The notes under the pieces are model-generated. The model did no database searches and was not told the DNA's origin. It saw only the letters and a program-made list of their open reading frames with translations. Of a stretch of DNA of 64,000 bases, positions 50,160 through 57,479 are shown in pieces. Position 1 is the stretch's first letter, and every line of letters starts with the position of its first letter. The translations under genes and the position numbers were made by a program. Source of the stretch: Streptomyces vilmorinianum (lineage in GTDB: Bacteria; Actinomycetota; Actinomycetes; Streptomycetales; Streptomycetaceae). The stretch covers positions 4,420,001-4,484,000 of the forward strand of contig NZ_CP040244.1 in assembly GCF_005517195.1 (NCBI RefSeq). Reading direction: 5' to 3'.

Positions 50160-51421
50160 GAGCCGAGGGTCTTGGTGATGCTCTCCGACGCGGCCTTGGC
50201 CGCCTGCGCCGGGTCGGTGCCGGTGAGCACTGCGGTCATGTACTGCTTGATCGGGTTGGTGGCCTCCACGGCCGCCCACTGGGGGGAGTTGGGCGTCGCG
50301 CGGCCCTGTGCGGCGCCGGCGGCCATGGCCGCCGTGCCCTCGTCGTCCCGGATCACATGGGCGAGCGAGGTGCGGTTGGGGACGTAGCTCATGGTCCTGG
50401 CCATCTCCGTCTGCCACTTCTCGCCGGCGAGCGCCTTGACGACCTCGTAGGCGGCGTCGGGGTGGGCGGAGGCTTCGGGGACGATGAGGTCGGAGCCGCC
50501 GGTGAAGACCGCGCCGGGCTTGTCCGCCGTCCTGCCGGGGATCGGGAAGAAGCCGAGCTTGCCCTTGAGCGCCGGATTGGCCTGTTCGACGATCTTCGCG
50601 CCGCCGGGTACGGCGATGATCTGGGCGACGTCGCCCTTGGCGAAGACGTCGGCCTGTGGCGGCTTGGCCTCGTCGGAGTCCTTGGGGCCCCTGCCGAGGG
50701 CCTGGAGCTGCCGGTAGAAGTCCATGCCCGCGAGGGCCTGCGGGGTGTCGAGCGCGCCCTTCCACGCCTTGGCGTCCCGTACGGCGAGGTCGCCGCCTTC
50801 CTCCCAGACGAAGCCCGAGAGCGTGTACCAGTTCTGCCCGGGGAGGTAAATGCCCTGCGTCTTGCCCTTGTTGAGCTTGGCGGTGACGGTGAGCCACTCG
50901 GCGCCGGTCTTGGGCGGGGCGCTGATGCCGGCCTGGGCGAAGAGGTCCTTGTGGTAGATGACGACACGGTTGGCGGCGTACCAGGGGATGCCGTACTGCT
51001 TGCCGTCGACCTTCCCCGGCTCGGCGAGTCCGGGCAGCCAGTCGGCCCCGTTCAGCTCGGCGACCTTGGCGCTGAGGTCGCGGACGCCGCCGCTCGCCGC
51101 GTACTGCGCGACCTGGGTGTTGCCGACCTCGATGACATCGGGGGCGTCGTTGCCGGCCAGGGCCGCGGTGATCTTCTCGCCGATGCCGTCCCACTCCTGG
51201 ATCTGGATGTCGAGGGTGATGCCCTGGTGGGTGGCCTCGAAGTCGGTGCGGAAGCGGGTGAGGAACGCGTCGGTGACGCTGTCCTTCATGATCCAGACGG
51301 TGACCTTCCCTGTTCCTCCGGCGGTCGCGGGGTCGTCGGTCGCGCCGCAGGCGGTGGCGGTGGCGCAGAGGGCCAGCGTCGCCACGAGGGCGACAGGGCC
51401 GGCGAGGGAGCGGATGTTCAC
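50156..51421 (-). CDS. Extracellular sugar-binding lipoprotein 2 (ABC importer)
   Basis: Solute-binding protein of 421 residues. Lipoprotein signal (SLAGPVALVATLALCATATACG) with lipobox near TATAC. KVTVWIMKDSVTDAFLTRFR, GNTQVAQYAASGG, YGIPWYAANRVVIYHKDLFA, FTGGSDLIVPEASAHPDAAY. GTG 51421 has GAGG upstream. It opens the five-gene operon binding protein-permease-permease-GH20-GH16. The paralogue 43928-45178 has its own promoter. The divergent gene is GntR 1, with TGACCA-type operators between them. Confidence 0.9.
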   Translation of the reverse strand: MNIRSLAGPVALVATLALCATATACGATDDPATAGGTGKVTVWIMKDSVTDAFLTRFRTDFEATHQGITLDIQIQEWDGIGEKITAALAGNDAPDVIEVGNTQVAQYAASGGVRDLSAKVAELNGADWLPGLAEPGKVDGKQYGIPWYAANRVVIYHKDLFAQAGISAPPKTGAEWLTVTAKLNKGKTQGIYLPGQNWYTLSGFVWEEGGDLAVRDAKAWKGALDTPQALAGMDFYRQLQALGRGPKDSDEAKPPQADVFAKGDVAQIIAVPGGAKIVEQANPALKGKLGFFPIPGRTADKPGAVFTGGSDLIVPEASAHPDAAYEVVKALAGEKWQTEMARTMSYVPNRTSLAHVIRDDEGTAAMAAGAAQGRATPNSPQWAAVEATNPIKQYMTAVLTGTDPAQAAKAASESITKTLGS

Positions 51422-51439
51422 GGGCACCTCGAAGAATAG

Positions 51440-51493
51440 TTGACCAATTGGTCAAGTGGTCAGATGCGTGACCAGAAGGTGGCATGGACCAAT
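51440..51493. promoter_or_regulatory. Cluster of TTGACCA operators for the sugar operon
   Basis: TTGACCAATTGGTCAA (51440-51455) is a perfect 16-bp palindrome. TGGTCA (51457-51462) and TGACCA (51469-51474) form a second inverted repeat with a six-base spacer, and a half-site TGGACCAAT lies at 51485-51493. The cluster is directly upstream of the binding protein 2 operon. GntR-family control is inferred. Confidence 0.75.
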
Positions 51494-51577
51494 GAGGCCG
51501 TCAACCCCTTGAAAAATATGCGCTGTTCACTCACTCGGCGGCCATGCGACGGTCAGGAAGTCTGGTTAGGATGAGCC

Positions 51578-51595
51578 TTACCAGTTGACCAGTCA
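51578..51595. promoter_or_regulatory. GntR-type half-sites before GntR 1
   Basis: TTACCAGTTGACCAGTCA contains two ACCAGT copies and the palindrome TGACCAGTCA, ending 10 bases before ATG 51606. Probably autoregulatory. Confidence 0.5.
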
Positions 51596-51605
51596 GGGAG
51601 AACGC

Positions 51606-52373
51606 ATGAAGGACGGCCCCTCGGGCGGGGTGCTGAAGAGAGAGCGCGTACGGGAACATCTGCTGGGCCTGATCGACGCGGGCCGCCCCGGGGACGCCAT
51701 CCCCTCCGAGCGCACCCTGTGCGCCACGCTCGGCGTCTCCCGCCCCACCCTGCGCGCCGCCGTCGACGAACTCGTCGCGACGGGCGCCCTGGTACGGGAA
51801 CACGGACGCGGCATGTTCGTCGCACCGGCCAAGATCACCCAGCAACTCGCCCCGGACAACGGGGCGTTCACCGTTCCGCGCGCCTCCGGCAGCTGGTCCG
51901 GCACGGTCCTGGAGTCCGCCACGCTCCGGGCCGGTGCGCGCATCGGCCGCAAGCTCCGCCTCTCCCCCGCCGCCGAGCTCCTCTACATCGCCCGCCTCCG
52001 CCTGGTCGACGGCTCCCCCATGGCGATCGAGCACCTGCACATCCCGGCGGACCTGGTCCCCGCCGCGCTCACCGCGCAGGAGCTGGAAGCCGGCGACCTC
52101 TACGACCATCTCAGGGACCACCACCGCATCCACGTCCGGGAGGCGACGCAGTCGATCGAGCCCACCGTCGTGAGCGAGGCGGAGGCCGCCCTCCTGGACG
52201 TCCCGGTCCTGTCCCCCGCCCTGCTGATCGAACGCCTCACCCTGGACACCTCGGGCCGGCCGGTGGAGTACGTCCACTCCGTGTACCGGGGCGACCGCTA
52301 CCGGATCGTCTCCCGGCTCGACTTCACCCGCGACGGCGTCGTGACCTCCTCGACGGCCGGGGATGCATACTGA
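51606..52373 (+). CDS. GntR-family regulator 1 (UTRA domain)
   Basis: Regulator of 255 residues, HutC subfamily. N-terminal HTH: REHLLGLIDAGRPGDAIPSE, RTLCATLGVSRPTLRAAVDE, LVATGALVREHGRGMFVAPA. The C-terminal UTRA sugar-sensing domain shows RIGRKLRLSPAAELLYIARL, MAIEHLHIPADLVPAALTAQ, DVPVLSPALLIERLTLDTSG, RYRIVSRLDF. ATG 51606 follows AGGGAG. Divergent from the sugar operon. A 161-bp block (51682-51842) is almost identical to GntR 2. Confidence 0.9.
   Translation: MKDGPSGGVLKRERVREHLLGLIDAGRPGDAIPSERTLCATLGVSRPTLRAAVDELVATGALVREHGRGMFVAPAKITQQLAPDNGAFTVPRASGSWSGTVLESATLRAGARIGRKLRLSPAAELLYIARLRLVDGSPMAIEHLHIPADLVPAALTAQELEAGDLYDHLRDHHRIHVREATQSIEPTVVSEAEAALLDVPVLSPALLIERLTLDTSGRPVEYVHSVYRGDRYRIVSRLDFTRDGVVTSSTAGDAY
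51682..51842 (+). repeat. 161-bp block shared with GntR 2, copy 1
   Basis: Differs from 52460-52620 at a single base (GGGCGCCCTG versus GGGCGTCCTG), covering the DNA-binding domain. Flanking coding sequence is far less similar. Confidence 0.9.
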
Positions 52374-52404
52374 CCGCCGGACGACAGGCCGGGGAGGGCA
52401 CGCG

Positions 52405-53169
52405 ATGGAGCTCAAGCGCGAGCGGGTACGGGAGCATCTGCTGGCCGTGGTCGACGGGCGCCGCCCCGGGGACGCCATCCCCTCCGAGCGCACCCTGTGC
52501 GCCACGCTCGGCGTCTCCCGCCCCACCCTGCGCGCCGCCGTCGACGAACTCGTCGCGACGGGCGTCCTGGTACGGGAACACGGACGCGGCATGTTCGTCG
52601 CACCGGCCAAGATCACCCAGGAGCTCGTCGCCGAGGACCACGCGGCGGGCGCGCCCCGGAGCCACGGCAGCTGGACGAGCACGGTGCTGGAGTTCCGTAC
52701 CGTACGGGCGGGCGCCCGGATCGGCCGGAAGCTGAGGGTCTCACCCGCGGCGGAGCTGGTGTACGTGGCGCGGCTGCGGCAGGTCGACGGGGCTCCGATC
52801 GCCCTGGAGCATCTGCACGTCCCCGCCGAACTGGTCCCCGGCCTGACCCCCGCCGACATGGAGGGCGGCTTCTACGCCCATCTGCGCGAGAAGTGTCGCA
52901 TCAGGACGGCCCACGCGGTCCAGTCGATCGAGCCGACGGTCCTGAGCGAGGAGGAGGCCGCGCTGCTCGACGTCCCCGTGCTCTCCCCCGCCCTGCTCTT
53001 CGACCGGGTCACGTCGGACACGGGAGGGCGGCCGGTGGAGTACGTCCGGTCGCTGTACCGCGGCGACCGCTACCGGATCGTCTCGCGGCTCGCCCTCGCC
53101 GACGGCGCCGCCGACCACCCGGCGCCCGACGTGTCGCGGACGGGGGCGTGGTGGGGCACGGTGGAGTAG
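52405..53169 (+). CDS. GntR-family regulator 2 (UTRA domain)
   Basis: Paralogue of GntR 1, 254 residues, 31 bases downstream in the same direction. The HTH is the same (RTLCATLGVSRPTLRAAVDE), so both should read the same operators. The UTRA domain diverges (RIGRKLRVSPAAELVYVARL, QVDGAPIALEHLHVPAELVP, GGFYAHLREKCRIRTAHAVQ), so the ligand may differ. The tail ends VSRTGAWWGTVE. ATG 52405 without a strong ribosome site; probable co-transcription with GntR 1. Confidence 0.9.
   Translation: MELKRERVREHLLAVVDGRRPGDAIPSERTLCATLGVSRPTLRAAVDELVATGVLVREHGRGMFVAPAKITQELVAEDHAAGAPRSHGSWTSTVLEFRTVRAGARIGRKLRVSPAAELVYVARLRQVDGAPIALEHLHVPAELVPGLTPADMEGGFYAHLREKCRIRTAHAVQSIEPTVLSEEEAALLDVPVLSPALLFDRVTSDTGGRPVEYVRSLYRGDRYRIVSRLALADGAADHPAPDVSRTGAWWGTVE
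52460..52620 (+). repeat. 161-bp block shared with GntR 1, copy 2
   Basis: Near-identical to 51682-51842, one mismatch. Distance between copies 778 bases, direct orientation. Confidence 0.9.
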
Positions 53170-53202
53170 GCCCTCACCCCCACCGAGAGGAGTTCGGCCC
53201 TC

Positions 53203-53418
53203 ATGTCGAACCACACCTACCGCGTCACCGAGATCGTCGGCACCTCCACGGAGAGCGTGGACCAGGCCATTCGCAACGGCATCGAACGGGCCTCGCAGAA
53301 GCTCCGCGGCCTCGACTGGTTCGAGGTGACGCAGGTGCGCGGCCACCTCGTCGACGGGGGGATCGGCCACTTCCAGGTCGGCCTGAAGGTCGGCTTCCGC
53401 CTGGAGGACGGCGCCTGA
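53203..53418 (+). CDS. Dodecin
   Basis: Small flavin-binding dodecameric protein, 71 residues, the standard length. SNHTYRVTEIVGTSTESVDQ, AIRNGIERASQKLRGLDWFE, VTQVRGHLVDGGIGHFQVGL-KVGFRLE: the W and Q residues of the flavin site (DWFEVTQVRG) and the alpha-beta2 fold are in place. ATG 53203 with GAGAGGAG upstream. Role: flavin storage. Followed by a hairpin. Confidence 0.92.
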   Translation: MSNHTYRVTEIVGTSTESVDQAIRNGIERASQKLRGLDWFEVTQVRGHLVDGGIGHFQVGLKVGFRLEDGA

Positions 53419-53423
53419 CACGC

Positions 53424-53460
53424 GTCGGCCCGGCACTGACAGGTCAGGTCCGGGGCCGAC
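53424..53460. terminator. Hairpin after dodecin
   Basis: GTCGGCCCGG and CCGGGGCCGAC form a near-perfect stem with one bulge and a 16-base loop, six bases after the dodecin stop and just before the convergent HAD gene. GACAGGTCAGGTCCGG also occurs twice here, once inside the loop and once after it. Confidence 0.55.
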
Positions 53461-53463
53461 AGG

Positions 53464-53952
53464 TCAGGTCCGGCCCCCCTTCCCCTGGGCGTCGCGCAGT
53501 TCCTCGGACGCGGCCGCCCACCGGGCCCGTACGACCGCGAAGCCGGCCGCCTCGGCCGCGTCGCAGACCAGCTCGTCGTCGTCGACCAGCATCCGGATCT
53601 CGCGGTCGCGGCCGAGCCGGCGCAGGACCTCCAGCTTGGTGTGACGCGCGGGACGAAAGTCGCTGCCCCGCCGCATGTGGATCCGGCCTTCCGGCAGCCC
53701 CTGCGCGGCGAGCCACGCGACGGTGTCCCTGCGGCAGCGTTCGGGGCGCCCGGTGAGGTAGACGACCTCGCACTCCTCTGCGGCCTCCTGGCACAGGGCG
53801 ACGCCCCGGGCGAGCGGCGGGTCGTGGGGCGCGGCGGCGAAGAAGGCGTCCCAGTCCCGCGGACGGCGCTGGAGGAAGTGCTGACGGTGGTCGGTGCCGG
53901 AGAGGGTGTTGTCGAGGTCGAAGACGGCCACGGGCCTGCTGTTTCGCGTCAC
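53464..53952 (-). CDS. HAD-family phosphatase (PNKP/acid phosphatase-like)
   Basis: Haloacid-dehalogenase-like hydrolase of 162 residues. Motif I is VAVFDLDNTLSGTDHRQHFL (nucleophile Asp in FDLDNT), motif II VVYLTGRPERCRRDTVAWLA, motif III Lys in TKLEVLRRL, and motif IV MLVDDDELVC. The short cap-less form resembles polynucleotide-kinase 3'-phosphatase or trehalose-phosphatase-like families. GTG 53952. Convergent with dodecin, divergent from the LLM oxidoreductase. Substrate unknown. Confidence 0.85.
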   Translation of the reverse strand: MTRNSRPVAVFDLDNTLSGTDHRQHFLQRRPRDWDAFFAAAPHDPPLARGVALCQEAAEECEVVYLTGRPERCRRDTVAWLAAQGLPEGRIHMRRGSDFRPARHTKLEVLRRLGRDREIRMLVDDDELVCDAAEAAGFAVVRARWAAASEELRDAQGKGGRT

Positions 53953-53999
53953 CCGGACAGCGTAGGGAATCCTCGCCGCGCCCGGGCGTTGAACCCTGC

Positions 54000-55019
54000 G
54001 TGACCTCTTCTCTCGACGGCATCCGCTTCTCCGTCCTCGACCGCTCCCGGACCCGGGAGGGCGAGGACGGCTCCGTGGCGCTGCGCGACACCGTGGCGCT
54101 CGCGCGGGAGGTGGAGGCGCTCGGCTATCACCGGTTCTGGGTCTCGGAGCACCACAGCGTGCCCGGCGTGGCCGGCTCCGCGCCGGCGGTGCTGGCCGCC
54201 GCCGTCGCCGGTGCCACCTCCGCCATCCGGGTCGGCACCGGTGGCGTGATGCTCCCCAACCACCAGCCGATGGTCGTCGCCGAACAGTTCGGTGTCCTGG
54301 AGTCGCTGTTCCCCGGCCGGATCGACATGGGTCTCGGCCGCTCGGTCGGCTTCACGGACGGCATACGCCGGGCGCTCGGGCGGGACAAGGACGACGCCGA
54401 CAGGTTCGCCGAGGAGCTCGCCGAGCTGCTCGGCTGGTTCACGGGCACGCAGACCGCCCACCCCCAGGTGCACGCCCGCCCCGCCGAGGGCCTGCGGGTC
54501 CCTCCGTACGTCCTCGCCACCGGTGAGGGCGCGTCGATCGCCGCCGAGGCCGGGCTGCCGCTCGTCATCGGTGATCTGCGCGGGCGGGAGCGGATACTGC
54601 GCGCGATCGACGCCTACCGGTCCGCCTTCCGTCCCTCCCCGTGGTCCGGGGAGCCGTACGTCGTGATCGCGGGCGCGGTCGCGGTCGCCGGGACCGAGGA
54701 GGAGGCGCGGCGGCTGCTGGTTCCGGAGGCGTGGTCGCTCGCGTACTCGCGTACCCAGGGCGTCTTCCCGCCGCTGATGCCCGCCGAGCGGATCGAGGAG
54801 CTCGCGATGACGCCGAAGCAGCGCGACTTCTTCGAGTCGGGGCTGAAGGGGCACGTGTACGGCACGGAGGAGCAGGTCGGTGACGCGCTGGAGCGGGTGG
54901 TCAAGGAGAGCGGGGCGCAGGAGGTGCTGGTGACGACCAGTACGTACGAGCGCGGGGCGCTGCTCGACTCGTACCGCAGGCTTGCCCGTGTCGCGGGCCT
55001 GACCAGGGCAAACACCTAG
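54000..55019 (+). CDS. LLM-class flavin-dependent oxidoreductase
   Basis: Luciferase-like monooxygenase of 339 residues. FSVLDRSRTREGEDGSVALR, EALGYHRFWVSEHHSVPGVA, GSAPAVLAAAVAGATSAIRV, GTGGVMLPNHQPMVVAEQFG and the long SVGFTDGIRRALGRD loop are typical of the MsnO8 group. GTG 54000 has no ribosome site; a leaderless transcript starting near the GTG is possible. It lies nine bases upstream of the UvrA-like gene, so co-transcription is likely. Substrate unknown. Confidence 0.88.
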   Translation: MTSSLDGIRFSVLDRSRTREGEDGSVALRDTVALAREVEALGYHRFWVSEHHSVPGVAGSAPAVLAAAVAGATSAIRVGTGGVMLPNHQPMVVAEQFGVLESLFPGRIDMGLGRSVGFTDGIRRALGRDKDDADRFAEELAELLGWFTGTQTAHPQVHARPAEGLRVPPYVLATGEGASIAAEAGLPLVIGDLRGRERILRAIDAYRSAFRPSPWSGEPYVVIAGAVAVAGTEEEARRLLVPEAWSLAYSRTQGVFPPLMPAERIEELAMTPKQRDFFESGLKGHVYGTEEQVGDALERVVKESGAQEVLVTTSTYERGALLDSYRRLARVAGLTRANT

Positions 55020-55028
55020 AATCGAGGA

Positions 55029-57371
55029 ATGCCCGACACGCCACACGATCCGTACGTCCGCGTCCGCGGCGCCCGCGAGCACAACCTCGCCGGCGTCGAC
55101 GTCGACATCCCGCGCGACGCGATCGCCGTCTTCACCGGGGTGTCCGGCTCCGGGAAGTCCTCGCTCGCCTTCGGGACGATCTACGCGGAGGCCCAGCGCC
55201 GCTACTTCGAGTCGGTCGCGCCGTACGCACGACGGCTGATCCACCAGGTGGGCGCGCCGAAGGTCGGCGAGATCACGGGTCTGCCGCCGGCCGTCTCCCT
55301 GGAACAGCGTCGCTCGTCGCCGAACGCCCGCTCCTCGGTCGGTACGGTGACGACCCTGTCCAACTCGCTGCGCATGCTGTTCTCGCGTGCCGGCACCTAT
55401 CCGGCGGGGGCCGAGCGGCTGGATTCCGACGCGTTCTCGCCGAACACCGCCGCCGGGGCCTGTCCCGCGTGCCACGGTCTGGGCATGGTCCACGAGACCG
55501 GTGAGGAACTGCTGGTCCCCGACCCGGAGTTGTCGATCCGGGACGGGGCGATCGCCGCCTGGCCGGGTGCCTGGCAGGGCAAGAACCTCCGCGATGTGCT
55601 CGACACGCTCGGCTACGACGTCGACCGGCCGTGGCGGGAGCTGGACGCGAAGGACCGGGAGTGGATTCTCTTCACGGACGAGCAGCCGGTCGTCACGGTC
55701 CATCCGGTACGGGAGGCGGGGCGCATCCAACGCCCGTACCAGGGCACGTACATGAGCGCACGGCGCTATGTGATGCACACGTTCTCCGACTCCAAGAGCG
55801 CGACGCTGCGGGCGAAGGCGGAGCGCTTCCTGACCAGCGCTCCGTGCCCGGTGTGCGGGGGCAGCAGGCTGCGCCCCGAGGCGCTCGCGGTGACGTTCGC
55901 GGGCCGGACGATCGCCGAGCTGGCCGGTCTGCCGCTGACGGCACTGGCGGGGCTCCTCGCGGCGCACGACGGTTCGCAGACGGCGCGGGTCCTGACCGAG
56001 GACCTGCTCGTCCGGATCGCGACGGTGACCGAGCTGGGACTGGGCTATCTGAGCCTGGACCGCACCACACCGTCCCTGTCCAACGGCGAGCTGCAACGGC
56101 TGCGTCTCGCGACCCAGTTGCGCTCCGGTCTCTTCGGTGTCGTGTACGTCCTCGACGAGCCGTCCGCGGGTCTGCACCCGGCCGACACCGAGGCGCTCCT
56201 GGTGGTCCTGGAGCGGCTCAAGGCGGCCGGGAACTCGGTGTTCGTGGTCGAGCACCACCTCGACGTGGTGCGCCGCGCCGACTGGATCGTCGACGTCGGC
56301 CCCCGGGCCGGTGTGCACGGCGGCCGGGTTCTGTACAGCGGGCCTCCCCATGAGCTGGCGGGGGTGGAGGAGTCGGCGACGCGCCGCTTCCTCTTCGACC
56401 GTGCCCCGGAGCCCGCGCGGGCGGTGCGCGAGCCCGCGGGCTGGCTGCGGACGGGGCCGATCACCCGGCACAACCTCAAGGATCTCGAAGCCGCCTTCCC
56501 GATCGGCGTCCTGACGGCGGTCACCGGGGTCTCGGGTTCGGGCAAGTCGACACTGGTGGGCGAACTGTCCGAGGAACTGGCGGGCGTGGAACGCCTGGTG
56601 ACGGTCGATCAGAAGCCGATCGGCCGGACTCCCCGCTCCAACCTCGCCACGTACACGGGACTGTTCGACGTGGTACGCAAGCTCTTCACAGCCACCGAGG
56701 AGGCCCGGGCGCGCGGGTACAAGGCCGGGCGGTTCTCGTTCAACGTGCCCGGCGGCCGGTGCGAGACCTGCCAGGGCGAGGGTTTCGTCTCGGTCGAGCT
56801 GCTCTTCCTGCCGAGCACGTACGCGCCCTGCCCGGACTGCCACGGCGCCCGCTACAACCCGCGGACCCTGGAGGTACGGCTGCGCGGGCTCACCATCGCG
56901 GAGGTGCTCGACCTGACGGTGGAGTCGGCCGCCGCGTTCTTCGCCGACACCCCGGCCGCCGCGCGCAGCCTGCGCGCCCTGCTCGATGTCGGTCTCGGCT
57001 ATCTCCGGCTCGGCCAGCCCGCGACCGAACTCTCCGGCGGCGAGGCCCAGCGCATCAAGCTCGCCTCCGAGCTCCAGCGGCTGCGCCGCGGGCACACGCT
57101 CTACGTCCTGGACGAGCCGACGACCGGCCTGCATCCGGCCGACGTGGAGGTCCTGATGCGCCAGCTCCACGGCCTGGTCGAGGCCGGCCACTCGGTGATC
57201 GTCGTCGAGCACGACATGGACGTGGTCGCCACGGCGGACTGGGTGCTCGACCTCGGCCCGGGCGGTGGCGACGAGGGCGGCCGGATCGTGGCCGAGGGCC
57301 CACCGGCCGAGGTGGCGCGGGCCGCGTCGAGCCGGACCGCGCCGTATCTCGCGGCCCGGCTCGACGCGTGA
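55029..57371 (+). CDS. UvrA2-like ABC ATPase (short excinuclease subunit A homologue)
   Basis: Tandem ABC protein of 780 residues, shorter than canonical UvrA and without the UvrB-binding region, as in UvrA2-type proteins. First Walker A: FTGVSGSGKSSLAFGTIYAE; signature TPSLSNGELQRLRLATQLRS (LSNGE instead of LSGGE); Walker B: VVYVLDEPSAGLHPAD. Second site: VTGVSGSGKSTLVGELSEEL, ELSGGEAQRIKLASELQRLR, LYVLDEPTTGLHPADVE. Zinc modules: CPACHGLG, CPVCGGSRL, CETCQGEGF with CPDCHGARY. ATG 55029. UvrA2 proteins are linked with tolerance to DNA-binding drugs; the role here is not proved. Confidence 0.9.
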   Translation: MPDTPHDPYVRVRGAREHNLAGVDVDIPRDAIAVFTGVSGSGKSSLAFGTIYAEAQRRYFESVAPYARRLIHQVGAPKVGEITGLPPAVSLEQRRSSPNARSSVGTVTTLSNSLRMLFSRAGTYPAGAERLDSDAFSPNTAAGACPACHGLGMVHETGEELLVPDPELSIRDGAIAAWPGAWQGKNLRDVLDTLGYDVDRPWRELDAKDREWILFTDEQPVVTVHPVREAGRIQRPYQGTYMSARRYVMHTFSDSKSATLRAKAERFLTSAPCPVCGGSRLRPEALAVTFAGRTIAELAGLPLTALAGLLAAHDGSQTARVLTEDLLVRIATVTELGLGYLSLDRTTPSLSNGELQRLRLATQLRSGLFGVVYVLDEPSAGLHPADTEALLVVLERLKAAGNSVFVVEHHLDVVRRADWIVDVGPRAGVHGGRVLYSGPPHELAGVEESATRRFLFDRAPEPARAVREPAGWLRTGPITRHNLKDLEAAFPIGVLTAVTGVSGSGKSTLVGELSEELAGVERLVTVDQKPIGRTPRSNLATYTGLFDVVRKLFTATEEARARGYKAGRFSFNVPGGRCETCQGEGFVSVELLFLPSTYAPCPDCHGARYNPRTLEVRLRGLTIAEVLDLTVESAAAFFADTPAAARSLRALLDVGLGYLRLGQPATELSGGEAQRIKLASELQRLRRGHTLYVLDEPTTGLHPADVEVLMRQLHGLVEAGHSVIVVEHDMDVVATADWVLDLGPGGGDEGGRIVAEGPPAEVARAASSRTAPYLAARLDA

Positions 57372-57479
57372 ACACCCCTGTCCACAGCTGCTCATGGAAC
57401 GCCCGGTGCACCCCGAGGCGGGAGAGCAGCGCCTGTCGTACGAAGCACTCGAACCGGTGGGCGCGGTCGGCGGTCGTTC

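Noticed and set aside
43928..53169. Locus considered as the dasABC chitobiose system
   Set aside because: Binding proteins and operators (TTGACCAATTGGTCAA) resemble but do not match the DasR site ACTGGTCTAGACCAGT, and the secreted enzyme is a CBM3-GH16 rather than a chitinase.
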